Of a DNA stretch of 31,242 bases, positions 6,764 through 20,416 are shown piece by piece. The notes beneath the pieces were generated by a model. The model had not been told where the DNA came from. It did no database searches and saw only the letters and a program-made list of their open reading frames with translations. Source of the stretch: GCA-2731375 sp047518225 (GTDB lineage Bacteria; Pseudomonadota; Alphaproteobacteria; GCA-2731375). The stretch lies in assembly GCA_047518225.1 (NCBI GenBank), contig JAKZRK010000178.1, positions 1 to 31,242 on the forward strand, in the 5' to 3' direction. Numbering within the stretch: position 1 is the first letter of the stretch; each line of letters opens with the position of its first letter. The position numbers and the translations under genes are program-made.

Positions 6764-7852
6764 GTGAATTCAGTGAGCAAGAAAGACTATCGGATCGCGC
6801 TGATCCCAGGCGATGGGATCGGCCATGAAGTGGTGCCGGCGGCGGCGGCCGTGCTGGAAAAGGTTGGCGGCCGGTTCGGTTTCACATTTGAATGGGCCGA
6901 GTTCGATTGGAGTTGCGAGCGCTATGCCAAGACCGGGCAGATGATGCCCGACGACGGCGTTGAAAAGTTACGCGCCTTTGACGGCATTTTTCTGGGCGCG
7001 GTCGGATACCCCGGCGTGGAGGATCACATTTCCCTGTGGGGCCTGTTGATCCCGATCCGCCGGGCCTTCGACCAGTACGCCAATGTGCGGCCGTTGAAAC
7101 TGTTCGAGGGGGTCACGAGCCCGCTGGCCGGACGCGGCGCCGGCGATATCGACATGGTCATCGTGCGCGAGAACGCCGAGGGCGAATATTCCCAAATGGG
7201 CGGGCGCATCTATGCCGGCACCGAGCGGGAAGTGGTGATCCAGGAGAGCGTCTTTAGCCGCTTCGGCGTCGACCGCATCATTCGCCATGCCTTCGAGTTG
7301 GCCGGCAAGCGTGCCGGCCAGGGCACAAAAACCGGCCATGTCACCTCGGCCACTAAATCAAACGGCATCATCCACACCATGCCCTTTTGGGACGAGCGTT
7401 TCGAGGTGATCGCCGCCCAGTACCCCGAAATTGAAACGGACAGGTTCCATATCGATATTCTGTCGGCCCATTTCGTCCAGCATCCCGACTGGTTCGACGT
7501 GGTGGTCGGCTCCAACCTGTTCGGCGATATCCTGTCCGACCTGGGCGCCGCCGTGGTCGGCGGCATGGGCCTGGCCCCGGCCGCCAATCTAAACCCCGAG
7601 AGCGCCCACCCCTCGATGTTCGAGCCGGTGCACGGTTCCGCCCCGGACATCGCGGGCAAGGGCATCGCCAATCCGGTGGCGCAAATCTGGAGCGGCGCGA
7701 TGATGCTGGATCATCTGGGCGAGGGAGAGGCCGCCAGGGCCGTCGAGGCGGCCATCGCGGAGGTGCTGGCGGACGGCTCCGTGCGCACCCCCGACCTGGG
7801 CGGCCAAGCCGATACCGCCACCCTGGCCCAGGCCATCGCCGACGCGCTGTAA
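6764..7852 (+). CDS. tartrate dehydrogenase / D-malate dehydrogenase (decarboxylating)
   Basis: 362 residues of the isocitrate/isopropylmalate dehydrogenase superfamily, cytoplasmic, NAD- and divalent-metal-dependent. The N-terminal IALIPGDGIG loop and the C-terminal EPVHGSAPDIAGKG cofactor region are canonical. The segment LWGLLIPIRRAFDQYANVRP is the tartrate/D-malate signature that separates this group from LeuB, and GSNLFGDILSDL carries the metal-binding Asp residues. Expected reactions are oxidation of (+)- or meso-tartrate and oxidative decarboxylation of D-malate to pyruvate; sequence alone does not rank these. The start is the GTG at 6764, with GGGAG at 6749-6753; a second GTG at 6773 is too far from it. 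The gene stands alone, with a 249-base leader region. Confidence 0.85.
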   Translation: MNSVSKKDYRIALIPGDGIGHEVVPAAAAVLEKVGGRFGFTFEWAEFDWSCERYAKTGQMMPDDGVEKLRAFDGIFLGAVGYPGVEDHISLWGLLIPIRRAFDQYANVRPLKLFEGVTSPLAGRGAGDIDMVIVRENAEGEYSQMGGRIYAGTEREVVIQESVFSRFGVDRIIRHAFELAGKRAGQGTKTGHVTSATKSNGIIHTMPFWDERFEVIAAQYPEIETDRFHIDILSAHFVQHPDWFDVVVGSNLFGDILSDLGAAVVGGMGLAPAANLNPESAHPSMFEPVHGSAPDIAGKGIANPVAQIWSGAMMLDHLGEGEAARAVEAAIAEVLADGSVRTPDLGGQADTATLAQAIADAL

Positions 7853-7948
7853 TGCCATGTTGCAACCGCCCATGGATCGTACGCTTCGTGCGCCCAGGGC
7901 ATCTAGGCTGACGGGCGCGCGGCTGTTTCAGTCAATCTCGAACATGGG

Positions 7949-8764
7949 CTAGCTGCCGGTTTTAATGGCCGTCCAGTATTTTGTGTTCAGGCCTTTCATC
8001 AGCCGGTCGTGTTGACCCTGCATGCAGCGGCGCATGTCGCCGGGCACCGAGCGGTGGGAATAGTAGCGGCAAAGTTCATAGGCGTTTTGCGCCATGTGCG
8101 CGGCCATGGGGCTCAAACCGCCGCGCCGGGACCTCGCCATCAATTCGCGCCAGCTTTTCGCCGTGCTGGCGGGATTGGCATCATGGTAGGGCAACAGGTT
8201 GACCAGATTATTCGTCACCCGCGCCGCGGCCATGCCCTCGGTGTCCTTATCGACAACCATGCCGCCAACCGGCCGCAGCGCCTCTTCCACATAGGCCAAT
8301 TCGCCGGCGCTGATTGGATTGTCATCGCCTTCGACCGCTTCGGGCGCCAGGGTGACGTGTTCCTTCAGGCTGACGGAAACCGATTGTAGCCCCAGGCGTT
8401 GCTTCAAGTCCGGGGCAAGAGAGATTTCAATGGCGGAATGTCCGCGCAAGGATTGGAAGCGCAGAGCATCCCGGGCCTCAAGGACGACCCGGCGGCCGTC
8501 ACGGGCAATACCGCTGACCGTAATCCGGCTTTTTTGGGTCATCCAGTAATTGGTGCCGGGCTTCGGCGAAAACCGGCCGGGTTGAAGGCAGAAAGCGGTA
8601 AACTCGGCGCTGCAATCACCACCATTGCAGACGAGCTGCACCGGCCTGTCCGTCGCCACCACCGCCAGCGATTGAGGCGCCGCCCACGCCCCGGCCGCCG
8701 CCATGGATAGGCCCAGCAACGCCATACCCGCCGTTAGGAAACCTACAATCTTTTCTCGTGTCAT
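7949..8764 (-). CDS. exported protein of unknown function
   Basis: I do not recognise the family. The chosen start at 8764 gives 271 residues beginning MTREKIVGFL. A GGGGAG ribosome binding site lies seven bases upstream, whereas a longer frame begins in the intergenic region. A signal peptide is clear: positive start, hydrophobic core LTAGMALLGLSMAAAG, and an A-W-A cleavage site at about residue 29. The mature part starts with a beta-rich region carrying a C-N-G-G-D-C pair and another Cys about eight residues on, consistent with periplasmic disulfides. The C-terminal half is helical, with two further Cys (ELCRYYS and RRCMQG). The protein is soluble after cleavage. Confidence 0.65.
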   Translation of the reverse strand: MTREKIVGFLTAGMALLGLSMAAAGAWAAPQSLAVVATDRPVQLVCNGGDCSAEFTAFCLQPGRFSPKPGTNYWMTQKSRITVSGIARDGRRVVLEARDALRFQSLRGHSAIEISLAPDLKQRLGLQSVSVSLKEHVTLAPEAVEGDDNPISAGELAYVEEALRPVGGMVVDKDTEGMAAARVTNNLVNLLPYHDANPASTAKSWRELMARSRRGGLSPMAAHMAQNAYELCRYYSHRSVPGDMRRCMQGQHDRLMKGLNTKYWTAIKTGS

Positions 8765-8925
8765 GATCAACTCCCCAATGCCGCACAGGACCGCCCGAAG
8801 ACCATGCCAAGTTCGCCTTCGCGCACCGGAATTAGTGTTATGGTAAATCGAAACCAGGAAAATTGCGATACCGCATTTGTGATCGGAAAGCCCAACCGCG
8901 CAAGGGCCCGCAAGACCCGGCAAAT

Positions 8926-9732
8926 TTATTGCAGCCGCGGGTAGCCGGCCGCCGCGGCCCCCGCCTCCATCTCCAGCATGACGTCGTAGTCCGACAGGGA
9001 CAGATCGGCGAAGCCCCGGATCATCAGGGTATCACGCGCCGGGGCCAGGGCCGGGTCGGCCAGGGCCCGGTCCAGGGCAGCCCGCAACCGGGTCCAATCC
9101 TCGCGCGATGTCCGGGCGCCGGTAACATAGGGCAGCGCCGGGGCCGCCCGGGTCTGTGCCAGGACCCGGGTTCCCGCCACCGAGGCGGGGTCGTGGCGGG
9201 CCATCAGGGCATGGGTAACGCAGTCGATGGCGGCGATATCCGCCTCGCCACGAGCGATCATGGCGGCCGAAAGCCCATGTCCGCCAGACACTTTGACTTC
9301 GGCGAAAAACCGCCCGTCCCGGGCCAGGGGCGCGATGGTATGGCGCAACACGTTCATGCCCGATTGCGAGTCCCAATCGTTGATGGCGCAGATGCCGCCG
9401 CGCAGATCTTCCAATGTCCGGGCCGGATTATCGGCCCCGACCACGATCAGGCTGCGGTAGTTCGGGCCGTCACAGCCCCGCGCGCCATAAACCGGCGTGG
9501 CCAGCAGTTTCAAATCCGCCGTGAAATGCTTCAACAAGGGATAGCCGCAGGTTTGGCTCAGTAACAGATTAGGCGCGCGCCACAAGTCTTCCCGCGCGCC
9601 GCCGCGCCAAAGCTCGATGGGCACATCGGCGATACCCTCCCGGACGCAGGCCCGGGCCAGACCGGCCCACCAGGCATCCGTCGCGGCGCGTACGGGTCCG
9701 TGATCGTACATGGTCAGCCCGGCCAGTTTCAT
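8926..9732 (-). CDS. PhnD-like periplasmic-binding-fold protein, no signal peptide
   Basis: 268 residues from the ATG at 9732, which has an excellent AAGGAGG site; longer upstream frames are not needed. The fold matches the phosphate/phosphonate ABC transporter substrate-binding (PhnD) family: a short opening strand MKLAGLTMYD, SQTCGYPL near residue 60-70, the YRSLIVV strand, LEDLRGGICAINDWDSQSG (a ligand-loop-like segment) and the later ADIAAIDCVTHAL. No signal peptide or lipobox is present, and no ABC permease or ATPase is adjacent. It may therefore work in the cytoplasm as a sensor or enzyme rather than as a transporter component (inference). It is divergent from the luciferase-like gene. 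Confidence 0.7.
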   Translation of the reverse strand: MKLAGLTMYDHGPVRAATDAWWAGLARACVREGIADVPIELWRGGAREDLWRAPNLLLSQTCGYPLLKHFTADLKLLATPVYGARGCDGPNYRSLIVVGADNPARTLEDLRGGICAINDWDSQSGMNVLRHTIAPLARDGRFFAEVKVSGGHGLSAAMIARGEADIAAIDCVTHALMARHDPASVAGTRVLAQTRAAPALPYVTGARTSREDWTRLRAALDRALADPALAPARDTLMIRGFADLSLSDYDVMLEMEAGAAAAGYPRLQ

Positions 9733-9793
9733 GGCAACCTCCTTATAGTGCGTTGGGTGACCCGCCTCGCTAATATAAAGGTATCGAGGGTTA

Positions 9794-9810
9794 TGCCGGA
9801 CTGGCCGGCA
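9794..9810. promoter_or_regulatory. 6-bp hairpin between divergent genes
   Basis: TGCCGG at 9794-9799 pairs exactly with CCGGCA at 9805-9810 around a five-base loop. It is the clearest symmetry in the 195-base divergent spacer between the PhnD-like gene and the luciferase-like operon. A shared operator is possible but unproven. Confidence 0.25.
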
Positions 9811-9927
9811 CATGAATTTCGCTGATTACATCAGGCCCCGCCGGCCGGTACAAGAGCGGAGCTGCGGGCTGGAGGTCGTGGGGCAAGGCGTGCCATTATG
9901 CGCCCAGGCAGGCGCGGAGGACGGAAC

Positions 9928-10764
9928 ATGAAGTTCGGCATTCACATTCCCCAGATCGGGCGCAAGGCGGGGCCGGAGGCGGTGCGCCGTGGCGCCCGCC
10001 AGGCCGAGGATCTGGGTTTCGACAGCATCTGGGTGAACGACCATCTGGCGATCCCCCACGATGCGCCTTATCCGCCCTCGGCCAGTTTTTACGAACCCCT
10101 GATCACCCTGACCTGGGCCGCGGCGGCGACCAGCCGGGTGCAATTGGGCACCTCGGTTCTGGTGCTGCCCCTGCGTATTCCGGCGCATCTGGCCAAGGAA
10201 CTGGCCACCCTGGATCTGTTGAGCGAGGGGCGCTTGATCCTGGGCATCGGCGTGGGCTGGATGGAGGGCGAGTTCGACGCCATGGGCGTGCCCTTTGGCG
10301 ACAGGGGCGCGCGGACCGACGATATAATTAACATTCTGCGGGCCTGTTGGAACGAGGATCCCATTTCCTATGAGCCAAAGGTCGTGACCGCCGCGTTAAA
10401 GGGTATCCGCACGCTGCCCCAGCCGGGCCGGCGGATCCCGGTCTGGGTTGGCGGCAATTCCGCCCCTGCCCTGCGCCGGGCCAAGGCCCTGGGCGATGGC
10501 TGGCACGGCACCCGCGTGCCGCCCGAGGACGCCACGGCGATCGTCGCGGACCTGCGCGCCGCGCGGGGCCCGGATTTCGCCATTTCCTTGCGCCTGTTCT
10601 GGGATCCCCTGGAAGACGGCCATGACGAGTTGCGGGCGTTGACCGGGGCTTACGCCAAGGCCGGTATCGATGCCCTGGTATTGGAGCCGCGGCAACGCGG
10701 ACTGGAGGATTGGCTGCGGGCGGTGGAGGGCCTGTGGACTTTGCTGCAGCCCTGGCACGATTAA
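9928..10764 (+). CDS. luciferase-like (LLM) flavin/F420-dependent oxidoreductase
   Basis: 278 residues from the ATG at 9928, supported by GCGGAGG seven bases upstream; an in-frame ATG at 9898 lacks a site. The TIM-barrel LLM signature runs through the protein: MKFGIHIPQIG, AEDLGFDSIWVNDH near residue 30-45, LGTSVLVLPLR, DLLSEGRLILGIGVGWMEGEF around 105-125, and PVWVGGNSAPALRRA near 170-185. Members use FMNH2 or F420 to oxidise or reduce small organics. Cofactor and substrate are not resolvable here. The stop is 31 bases before the amidohydrolase start, and a third gene follows closely, so a three-gene operon is likely. That suggests stepwise degradation of one compound. Confidence 0.8.
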   Translation: MKFGIHIPQIGRKAGPEAVRRGARQAEDLGFDSIWVNDHLAIPHDAPYPPSASFYEPLITLTWAAAATSRVQLGTSVLVLPLRIPAHLAKELATLDLLSEGRLILGIGVGWMEGEFDAMGVPFGDRGARTDDIINILRACWNEDPISYEPKVVTAALKGIRTLPQPGRRIPVWVGGNSAPALRRAKALGDGWHGTRVPPEDATAIVADLRAARGPDFAISLRLFWDPLEDGHDELRALTGAYAKAGIDALVLEPRQRGLEDWLRAVEGLWTLLQPWHD

Positions 10765-10795
10765 CCGCCCGTACGGATTAGTTGGAGAAAAACCC

Positions 10796-12439
10796 ATGGC
10801 CGAGACTGTAATTTACGTAGCCCGCAAGATCATCACCATGAACAGCTATCAGGCCGAGGCCAGCCATGTGGCCGTGCGCGACGGCCGTATCCTGGGCGTT
10901 GGCGCCCTCGATGATCTGACCGGATGGGGTGACTACCGCCTTGATGAGAGGTTCGCCGAAAAGGTTTTGATGCCCGGCTTTGTCGAGGGCCATTGCCATT
11001 TGATGGAGGGCAGCACCTGGCGCTATCATTACGTCGGTTACCATGCGCGGACTGGCCCCGTCGGTGCGCTGCACGAAGGCCTGGACGGCATTGACGCCGT
11101 GGTCAACAAGTTGGCCCGGATCGAGGCCGAGATGTCCGATGACAAGACAGCGTTGATCGCCTGGGGTTTCGACCCCATCTATTTCGGCGGCCGGCGCATG
11201 GATTTGAGCGACCTGGATAAGGTCTCTACCACTCGTCATGTTCTGGTGCTGCATTCCAACGGGCATTTATTGAACGCCTCGCGATCCGTTCTGCAGGCGG
11301 CCAATATTACCGCCGCCACCAACGTACACGGCATCGCCAAGGATGCAGACGGGGAGCCCACCGGAGAGTTGCAGGAAATGGCCGCCAAGTTTATGGCCCT
11401 GGATGCGGTCGGCCTGGATTTTGCCGCCGAAGTGGCGGAAAAGGTGTCCTTGGACAATTTCGGCCGCATTGCCCGGCAGACCGGCGTTACCACGGCAACC
11501 GACCTGTACAGCACCGCGCCCGAGGAAGCATCGCAAAATCTGGCCGCCTGGTCGTCGCAGGACGATTTCTGTTTTCGCATTGCACCGGCCTTTGCCGGCG
11601 CCAGTATGCCGGCGGCGGAAGGAGTAGCCCGCGTCGCCGAGCTGATGAAGCTGAACCATGACAAGTTGCGCTTTGGCTTAATCAAGCTGATGACCGACGG
11701 TTCGATCCAGGGCTTGACCGGGCGGATGCGTTGGCCCGGATATTACAACGGCGCCCCTAACGGCATCTGGAATACCGGCCCCGATCAGTTGGAAGGCTTG
11801 GTCCAGGCCTATCACGACGCCGGCCGGCAGGTTTACATTCATACCAACGCCGACGAGGCTTCGGAAGTGGCGATCAATTCCATCGAGGCGGTGCTGGCCC
11901 GCTCCCCCCGGCCCGATCATCGCCATACCCTGCAACATTGCCAAATGGCCGATGAAAGCCAGTTTCGCCGCATGGCCGCACTGGGCATCGGGGTCAACCT
12001 GTTCTCCAACCATATCTATTATTGGGGCGATGAGCACCGGGCCCAGACCATGGGGCCGGACCGGGCCAAGCGCGCCAACGCGGCGGCCACGGCGGAGCGC
12101 CTGGGCGTGCCCTTCGCCATTCATTCCGATGCGCCGGTGACCCCGTTGGGGCCCTTGTTCACGGCCTGGTGCGCGGTCAACCGTTTGACCGCGTCGGGCT
12201 ATACCCTGGGTCCGAACGAACGGATTTCCGCCGCCTCGGCCCTGCGCGCCATCACCATCGGCGCCGCCTACAGCATGAAGATGGACCAGGAGGTCGGCAG
12301 TATCGAGGTCGGCAAGCGGGCTGATTTCGCGGTGCTGGAAGATGACCCGACAAAGGTCGCGCCCGAAACCCTGAACGAGGTGGCGGTCTGGGGCACGGTC
12401 CTGGGCGGCCGGATTTTCCCCGGCCGGGACGGCGATTAG
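10796..12439 (+). CDS. YtcJ-type metal-dependent amidohydrolase
   Basis: 547 residues, normal for amidohydrolase family 3 (YtcJ / N-substituted formamide deformylase-like). The start at 10796 is set by TTGGAGA about eight bases upstream. The N-terminal beta-sandwich is followed by the metal site H66-x-H68 in FVEGHCHL. Further candidate ligands are the His of YIHTNADEAS, the His of HTLQHCQMAD, and the Asp of FAIHSDAPVTP. The sequence ends with the family's DFAVLEDDP return to the sandwich domain. It hydrolyses an amide, formamide or cyclic C-N bond of unknown identity. The COG0523 GTPase gene begins 11 bases after its stop, so that GTPase could supply its metal (inference). No signal peptide is present. 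Confidence 0.85.
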   Translation: MAETVIYVARKIITMNSYQAEASHVAVRDGRILGVGALDDLTGWGDYRLDERFAEKVLMPGFVEGHCHLMEGSTWRYHYVGYHARTGPVGALHEGLDGIDAVVNKLARIEAEMSDDKTALIAWGFDPIYFGGRRMDLSDLDKVSTTRHVLVLHSNGHLLNASRSVLQAANITAATNVHGIAKDADGEPTGELQEMAAKFMALDAVGLDFAAEVAEKVSLDNFGRIARQTGVTTATDLYSTAPEEASQNLAAWSSQDDFCFRIAPAFAGASMPAAEGVARVAELMKLNHDKLRFGLIKLMTDGSIQGLTGRMRWPGYYNGAPNGIWNTGPDQLEGLVQAYHDAGRQVYIHTNADEASEVAINSIEAVLARSPRPDHRHTLQHCQMADESQFRRMAALGIGVNLFSNHIYYWGDEHRAQTMGPDRAKRANAAATAERLGVPFAIHSDAPVTPLGPLFTAWCAVNRLTASGYTLGPNERISAASALRAITIGAAYSMKMDQEVGSIEVGKRADFAVLEDDPTKVAPETLNEVAVWGTVLGGRIFPGRDGD

Positions 12440-12450
12440 CGGCCGGCCCC

Positions 12451-13374
12451 ATGACCATACCCTTAACCGTAATCGGTGGTTTCCTGGGCGCCGGCAAGAC
12501 CACCCTGTTGAACGATCTGCTGGCCCAGGATACCGGCCTGCGCTTTGCCGTGGTGGTCAACGATTTTGGCGATCTGGCGGTGGACGGCGATCTGCTGGCG
12601 GCCCATGGCGGCGATACGGTAACGCTCGCCAATGGCTGTATCTGTTGCACCATGGGGGATGATTTGCTGCTGACGCTGATGCAGCTGGTGCGCCGGCCCG
12701 ATCCCCCCGAACATATTCTGGTGGAGGCCAGCGGCGTCGCCGATCCCCGGCCCATCGCCGATATTGCGGTGCTGCACCCCGGCCTGAACCGGGATGCGGT
12801 GGTGGTACTGGCCGATGCTGTATTGGTGGAGGAGACGGCGGAGGATCAATATGTGGGCGATACCATCCGCCGCCAGCTGGCCGCCGCCGATCTGGTGATC
12901 CTGAACAAATGCGACCTGCTGGACGACTATGACCAGAACCAGGTGCGCCAATGGCTGGCAGCCCAGGCTCCCAACGCGGCCATCGTCGCGGCCCGCCGGG
13001 CCCAGGTGCCGGCGGGTCTGCTGCTGGGCGTGGGGCTGGGGAGGGAAACCGTCGCGGCCGAGCAAAGCCCCGCCCACCACCATCACGGCCACGGGGATGC
13101 CTTCCGCGCCGTTTCCTTCAATTTGACCCGGCCCCTGGACAAGGCCGCGTTTCTGGCCTTCGCGGCGGATTTACCGAAATCGGTCCTGCGGGCCAAGGGG
13201 ATCATCCAGTTGCGGGATCAGCCGGGACACTGGGTGTTTCAACTGGTGGGCCGGCGCCACGAACTGAGCGAGGCGGGGACGCCACCGTCCGAAAACAGCC
13301 TGGTGTTCCTGGGCACCCCTGAAATGCCCGACGAGGCCGCGCTGCGCCGTCTGCTCCAGGACGCTCTAAATTAG
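12451..13374 (+). CDS. COG0523 (CobW-like) P-loop GTPase, putative metallochaperone
   Basis: 307 residues. Walker A is GGFLGAGKTT (9-18). The metal motif C-x-C-C is C63-I-C65-C66, Walker B-like LVEASG follows at about 90-95, and NKCD (152-155) gives guanine specificity. A His-rich loop (H209 to H215, AHHHHGHGD) precedes the C-terminal CobW domain, typical of zinc-handling members. These GTPases deliver or traffic Zn, Co or Fe to client enzymes. The tight spacing after a metal-dependent amidohydrolase makes that enzyme the natural client candidate, though this is an inference. The last nine bases overlap the convergent DUF2182 gene. Confidence 0.9.
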   Translation: MTIPLTVIGGFLGAGKTTLLNDLLAQDTGLRFAVVVNDFGDLAVDGDLLAAHGGDTVTLANGCICCTMGDDLLLTLMQLVRRPDPPEHILVEASGVADPRPIADIAVLHPGLNRDAVVVLADAVLVEETAEDQYVGDTIRRQLAAADLVILNKCDLLDDYDQNQVRQWLAAQAPNAAIVAARRAQVPAGLLLGVGLGRETVAAEQSPAHHHHGHGDAFRAVSFNLTRPLDKAAFLAFAADLPKSVLRAKGIIQLRDQPGHWVFQLVGRRHELSEAGTPPSENSLVFLGTPEMPDEAALRRLLQDALN

Positions 13375-14157
13375 CCCATCCGGCAGGATCATATAGGCGG
13401 CCAGGGCCAGCATCGCCACGCCCCCCAACCGGCCAATAAGATCGCCCCGGGGCAGCACCTTTTCCGCCAACACCAGCACCGCGATCAGGGCAACCCAGAA
13501 CAGGTTCATCACACCGCCGGCAAACAGCAAGGCCATCAGCAGCCAACAGCAACCGAGGCAATAGGCGCCATGCGAGAGGCCCATTTTAAAGGCGCCCAAA
13601 TCGCCCGGCTGCCACCGGGTCATCAGAAAGCTCAGGGGCGAGCGGCATTTGCCCAGGCAGGCCTGTTTCAGGGGTGACAACTGATAGGCGCCAGCGGCCG
13701 CCAACAGCGCGATGATCAGCCATTTGCTGCTGGCCACCATCATGGGCGAGAGCAGGGTAGCTTCGCTCAAGGCCCATTGCGCCAGGGTGGCCGACAGGCT
13801 GAAGCCGGCCCAAACGAGAAGATAGGTGGCGGTGAAGATTGCGATGCGCGGGCCTGGGTTCTCTTCGCCGGCCGCTTTGCGCGTCACCGTGGCGAACAAC
13901 AGGATCATCGGCGCCGCGCTGGGCACCATCATGCCCACCATCATGACCCACCACATCACCAACATCAGGGCGAAGGTGGACGGGGTCCATTGCGCCAGGG
14001 CCGCCGTCATGGCGCCGGTGGTGCCCGCGCCCGTAAGGCTCATATCGCCCTGGGCCATATGGTTGGCGAGGCTGACCAGATAGATCCAGGACAGGACGGT
14101 TAGGACGGCCAGGGCGATAACCACCATAGCGCGGTCGTGCCTTAAAATGCGTTCCAT
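13366..14157 (-). CDS. DUF2182 polytopic membrane protein (putative metal-binding)
   Basis: 263 residues with about six to seven hydrophobic segments (near 10-30, 57-88, 105-125, 140-160, 195-235 and 243-260). The family hallmark WWVMMVGMMVPSAAPM is in the second segment, with the conserved LGKCRSPL loop and the GAYCLGCCWLLM segment later. COG5486/DUF2182 proteins are annotated as predicted metal-binding integral membrane proteins; their biochemical role is not established. Met- and Cys-rich membrane segments suit metal coordination. It converges with the COG0523 GTPase with a nine-base overlap of the coding ends. The gltD gene follows 73 bases downstream on the same strand but is probably a separate unit. 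Confidence 0.85.
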   Translation of the reverse strand: MERILRHDRAMVVIALAVLTVLSWIYLVSLANHMAQGDMSLTGAGTTGAMTAALAQWTPSTFALMLVMWWVMMVGMMVPSAAPMILLFATVTRKAAGEENPGPRIAIFTATYLLVWAGFSLSATLAQWALSEATLLSPMMVASSKWLIIALLAAAGAYQLSPLKQACLGKCRSPLSFLMTRWQPGDLGAFKMGLSHGAYCLGCCWLLMALLFAGGVMNLFWVALIAVLVLAEKVLPRGDLIGRLGGVAMLALAAYMILPDGLI

Positions 14158-14230
14158 TTACAGCTTCCGTCTTTCCGCCGCTAAGTTGGGTGTTGCCGCC
14201 GCGAGGGGTTGCTGGCGCACGAAAGACGGA

Positions 14231-15673
14231 TCAGCGGGGCAGGATCGTGCTGCCCATCAAGGCCTGATCCACCGATCGGGCGCATTGCCGGCCTTCACGG
14301 ATCGCCCAGACCACCAGGGATTGTCCCCGGCGCATGTCGCCAGCGGCGAAAACCCCTTCGACCGACGTTTGATAGTCCAGGGTATCGGCCTCGACATTGC
14401 CCCTGCCATCCAACGCAATGCCCAGATCTTCCAGCATTCCGGCCTTGGTCGGATGCACGAAGCCCATGGCGAGAAGAACCAGATCAGCCTTTATCTCGAA
14501 GGCGCTGCCGGGTATCTCGTTCATGGCCATGGCCCCAGCGGCGCCCTTGTCCCAACTAACCCGGACCAGTTCCAAGGCCTCGATCTTGCCATTTGTGGCG
14601 CGGATGTTTTTTGTCAGCACGGACCAGTCCCGCTCTACGCCCTCGTCATGGGACGAAGACGTGCGCAGCTTCAACGGCCAATTGGGCCAGGTCAGCGCTT
14701 TGTTCTCCATTTCAGGCGGTTCGGGCATGATTTCCAACTGGGTGACCGAAGCCGCTTTTTGGCGGTTCGAGGTGCCGACACAGTCCGAGCCGGTATCGCC
14801 GCCGCCAATCACCACCACGTGTTTACCCGTGGCCAGAATTTCAGCGGCATTACCCAAAGGTTCGCCCGCCACACGGCGGTTCTGCTGGGTCAGGAAGTCC
14901 ATGGCGAAATGCACCCCGTCCAGTTCCCGCCCCGGCACCGGCATGTCGCGGGGATGTTCCGCACCCCCCGTCAGGACTACGGCGTCGAATTTTTCCTGTA
15001 TCTCCTCGATCGGGATAGAGACGCCAATGTGACTGTTGGCGCGAAACTCCACACCCTCGGCGCGCATTTGTGCCATGCGCCGGTCGATGAATTGTTTCTC
15101 CAGTTTAAAATCAGGAATGCCATAGCGCATCAAGCCGCCAATGCGGGCGTTCTTTTCGTACAACACCACGTTATGGCCGGCCCGGGCCAGTTGCTGGGAA
15201 CAGGCCATGCCGGCCGGGCCCGAGCCAACCACGGCCACGGTTTTACTGGTCCGGCGCTTGGCGATGCGTGGTACGATCCAACCCTCGGCCCAACCTTTCT
15301 CGACGATCGAAAGCTCGATGGTCTTGATGGTCACCGGCTGGTCCGTGATGTTCAGGGTACAGGACGCCTCGCAGGGCGCGGGGCAGATACGGCCGGTGAA
15401 TTCGGGAAAGTTATTGGTCGAATGCAGGATCCGCAACGCCTCGTGCCATTCGCCCTGATAGACCATGTCATTCCATTCCGGAATGATATTGTCGACGGGA
15501 CAACCCGTATGACAATAGGGGATGCCGCAATCCATGCAGCGCGCGCCCTGCTGCCTGGCTTCGGGCTCCGTTAGGGGAATGGCGAATTCTTTGTAATGGT
15601 TCAGCCGTTCCGTCGTGGCCTCGTAGGAACGGTCCCGCCGGGCGATCTCCATAAAACCGGTTATTTTACCCAT
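14231..15673 (-). CDS. gltD: glutamate synthase (NADPH) small subunit
   Basis: 480 residues, the usual length for proteobacterial GltD. It passes electrons from NADPH through FAD and two 4Fe-4S clusters to the large subunit for glutamate formation from glutamine and 2-oxoglutarate. The N-terminal cluster cysteines are visible in CMDCGIPYCHTGCPV and CPAPCEASCTL. The FAD dinucleotide fold is VVGSGPAGMACSQQLARAG, and the NADPH site is VVIGGGDTGSDC. The C-terminal GVFAAGDMRRGQSLVVWAI closes the FAD site. The start lies five bases after the gltB stop. A G-rich run at the end of gltB serves as ribosome binding site, so the two are translationally linked in one operon. Confidence 0.95.
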   Translation of the reverse strand: MGKITGFMEIARRDRSYEATTERLNHYKEFAIPLTEPEARQQGARCMDCGIPYCHTGCPVDNIIPEWNDMVYQGEWHEALRILHSTNNFPEFTGRICPAPCEASCTLNITDQPVTIKTIELSIVEKGWAEGWIVPRIAKRRTSKTVAVVGSGPAGMACSQQLARAGHNVVLYEKNARIGGLMRYGIPDFKLEKQFIDRRMAQMRAEGVEFRANSHIGVSIPIEEIQEKFDAVVLTGGAEHPRDMPVPGRELDGVHFAMDFLTQQNRRVAGEPLGNAAEILATGKHVVVIGGGDTGSDCVGTSNRQKAASVTQLEIMPEPPEMENKALTWPNWPLKLRTSSSHDEGVERDWSVLTKNIRATNGKIEALELVRVSWDKGAAGAMAMNEIPGSAFEIKADLVLLAMGFVHPTKAGMLEDLGIALDGRGNVEADTLDYQTSVEGVFAAGDMRRGQSLVVWAIREGRQCARSVDQALMGSTILPR

Positions 15674-15678
15674 AGGTT

Positions 15679-20355
<4,677 letters not shown>

Positions 20356-20416
20356 ATGGTCACTTCCTAATTCCTGTTGATCCCAATACGCCGGCATCTT
20401 TATTGTCACGACTTTT

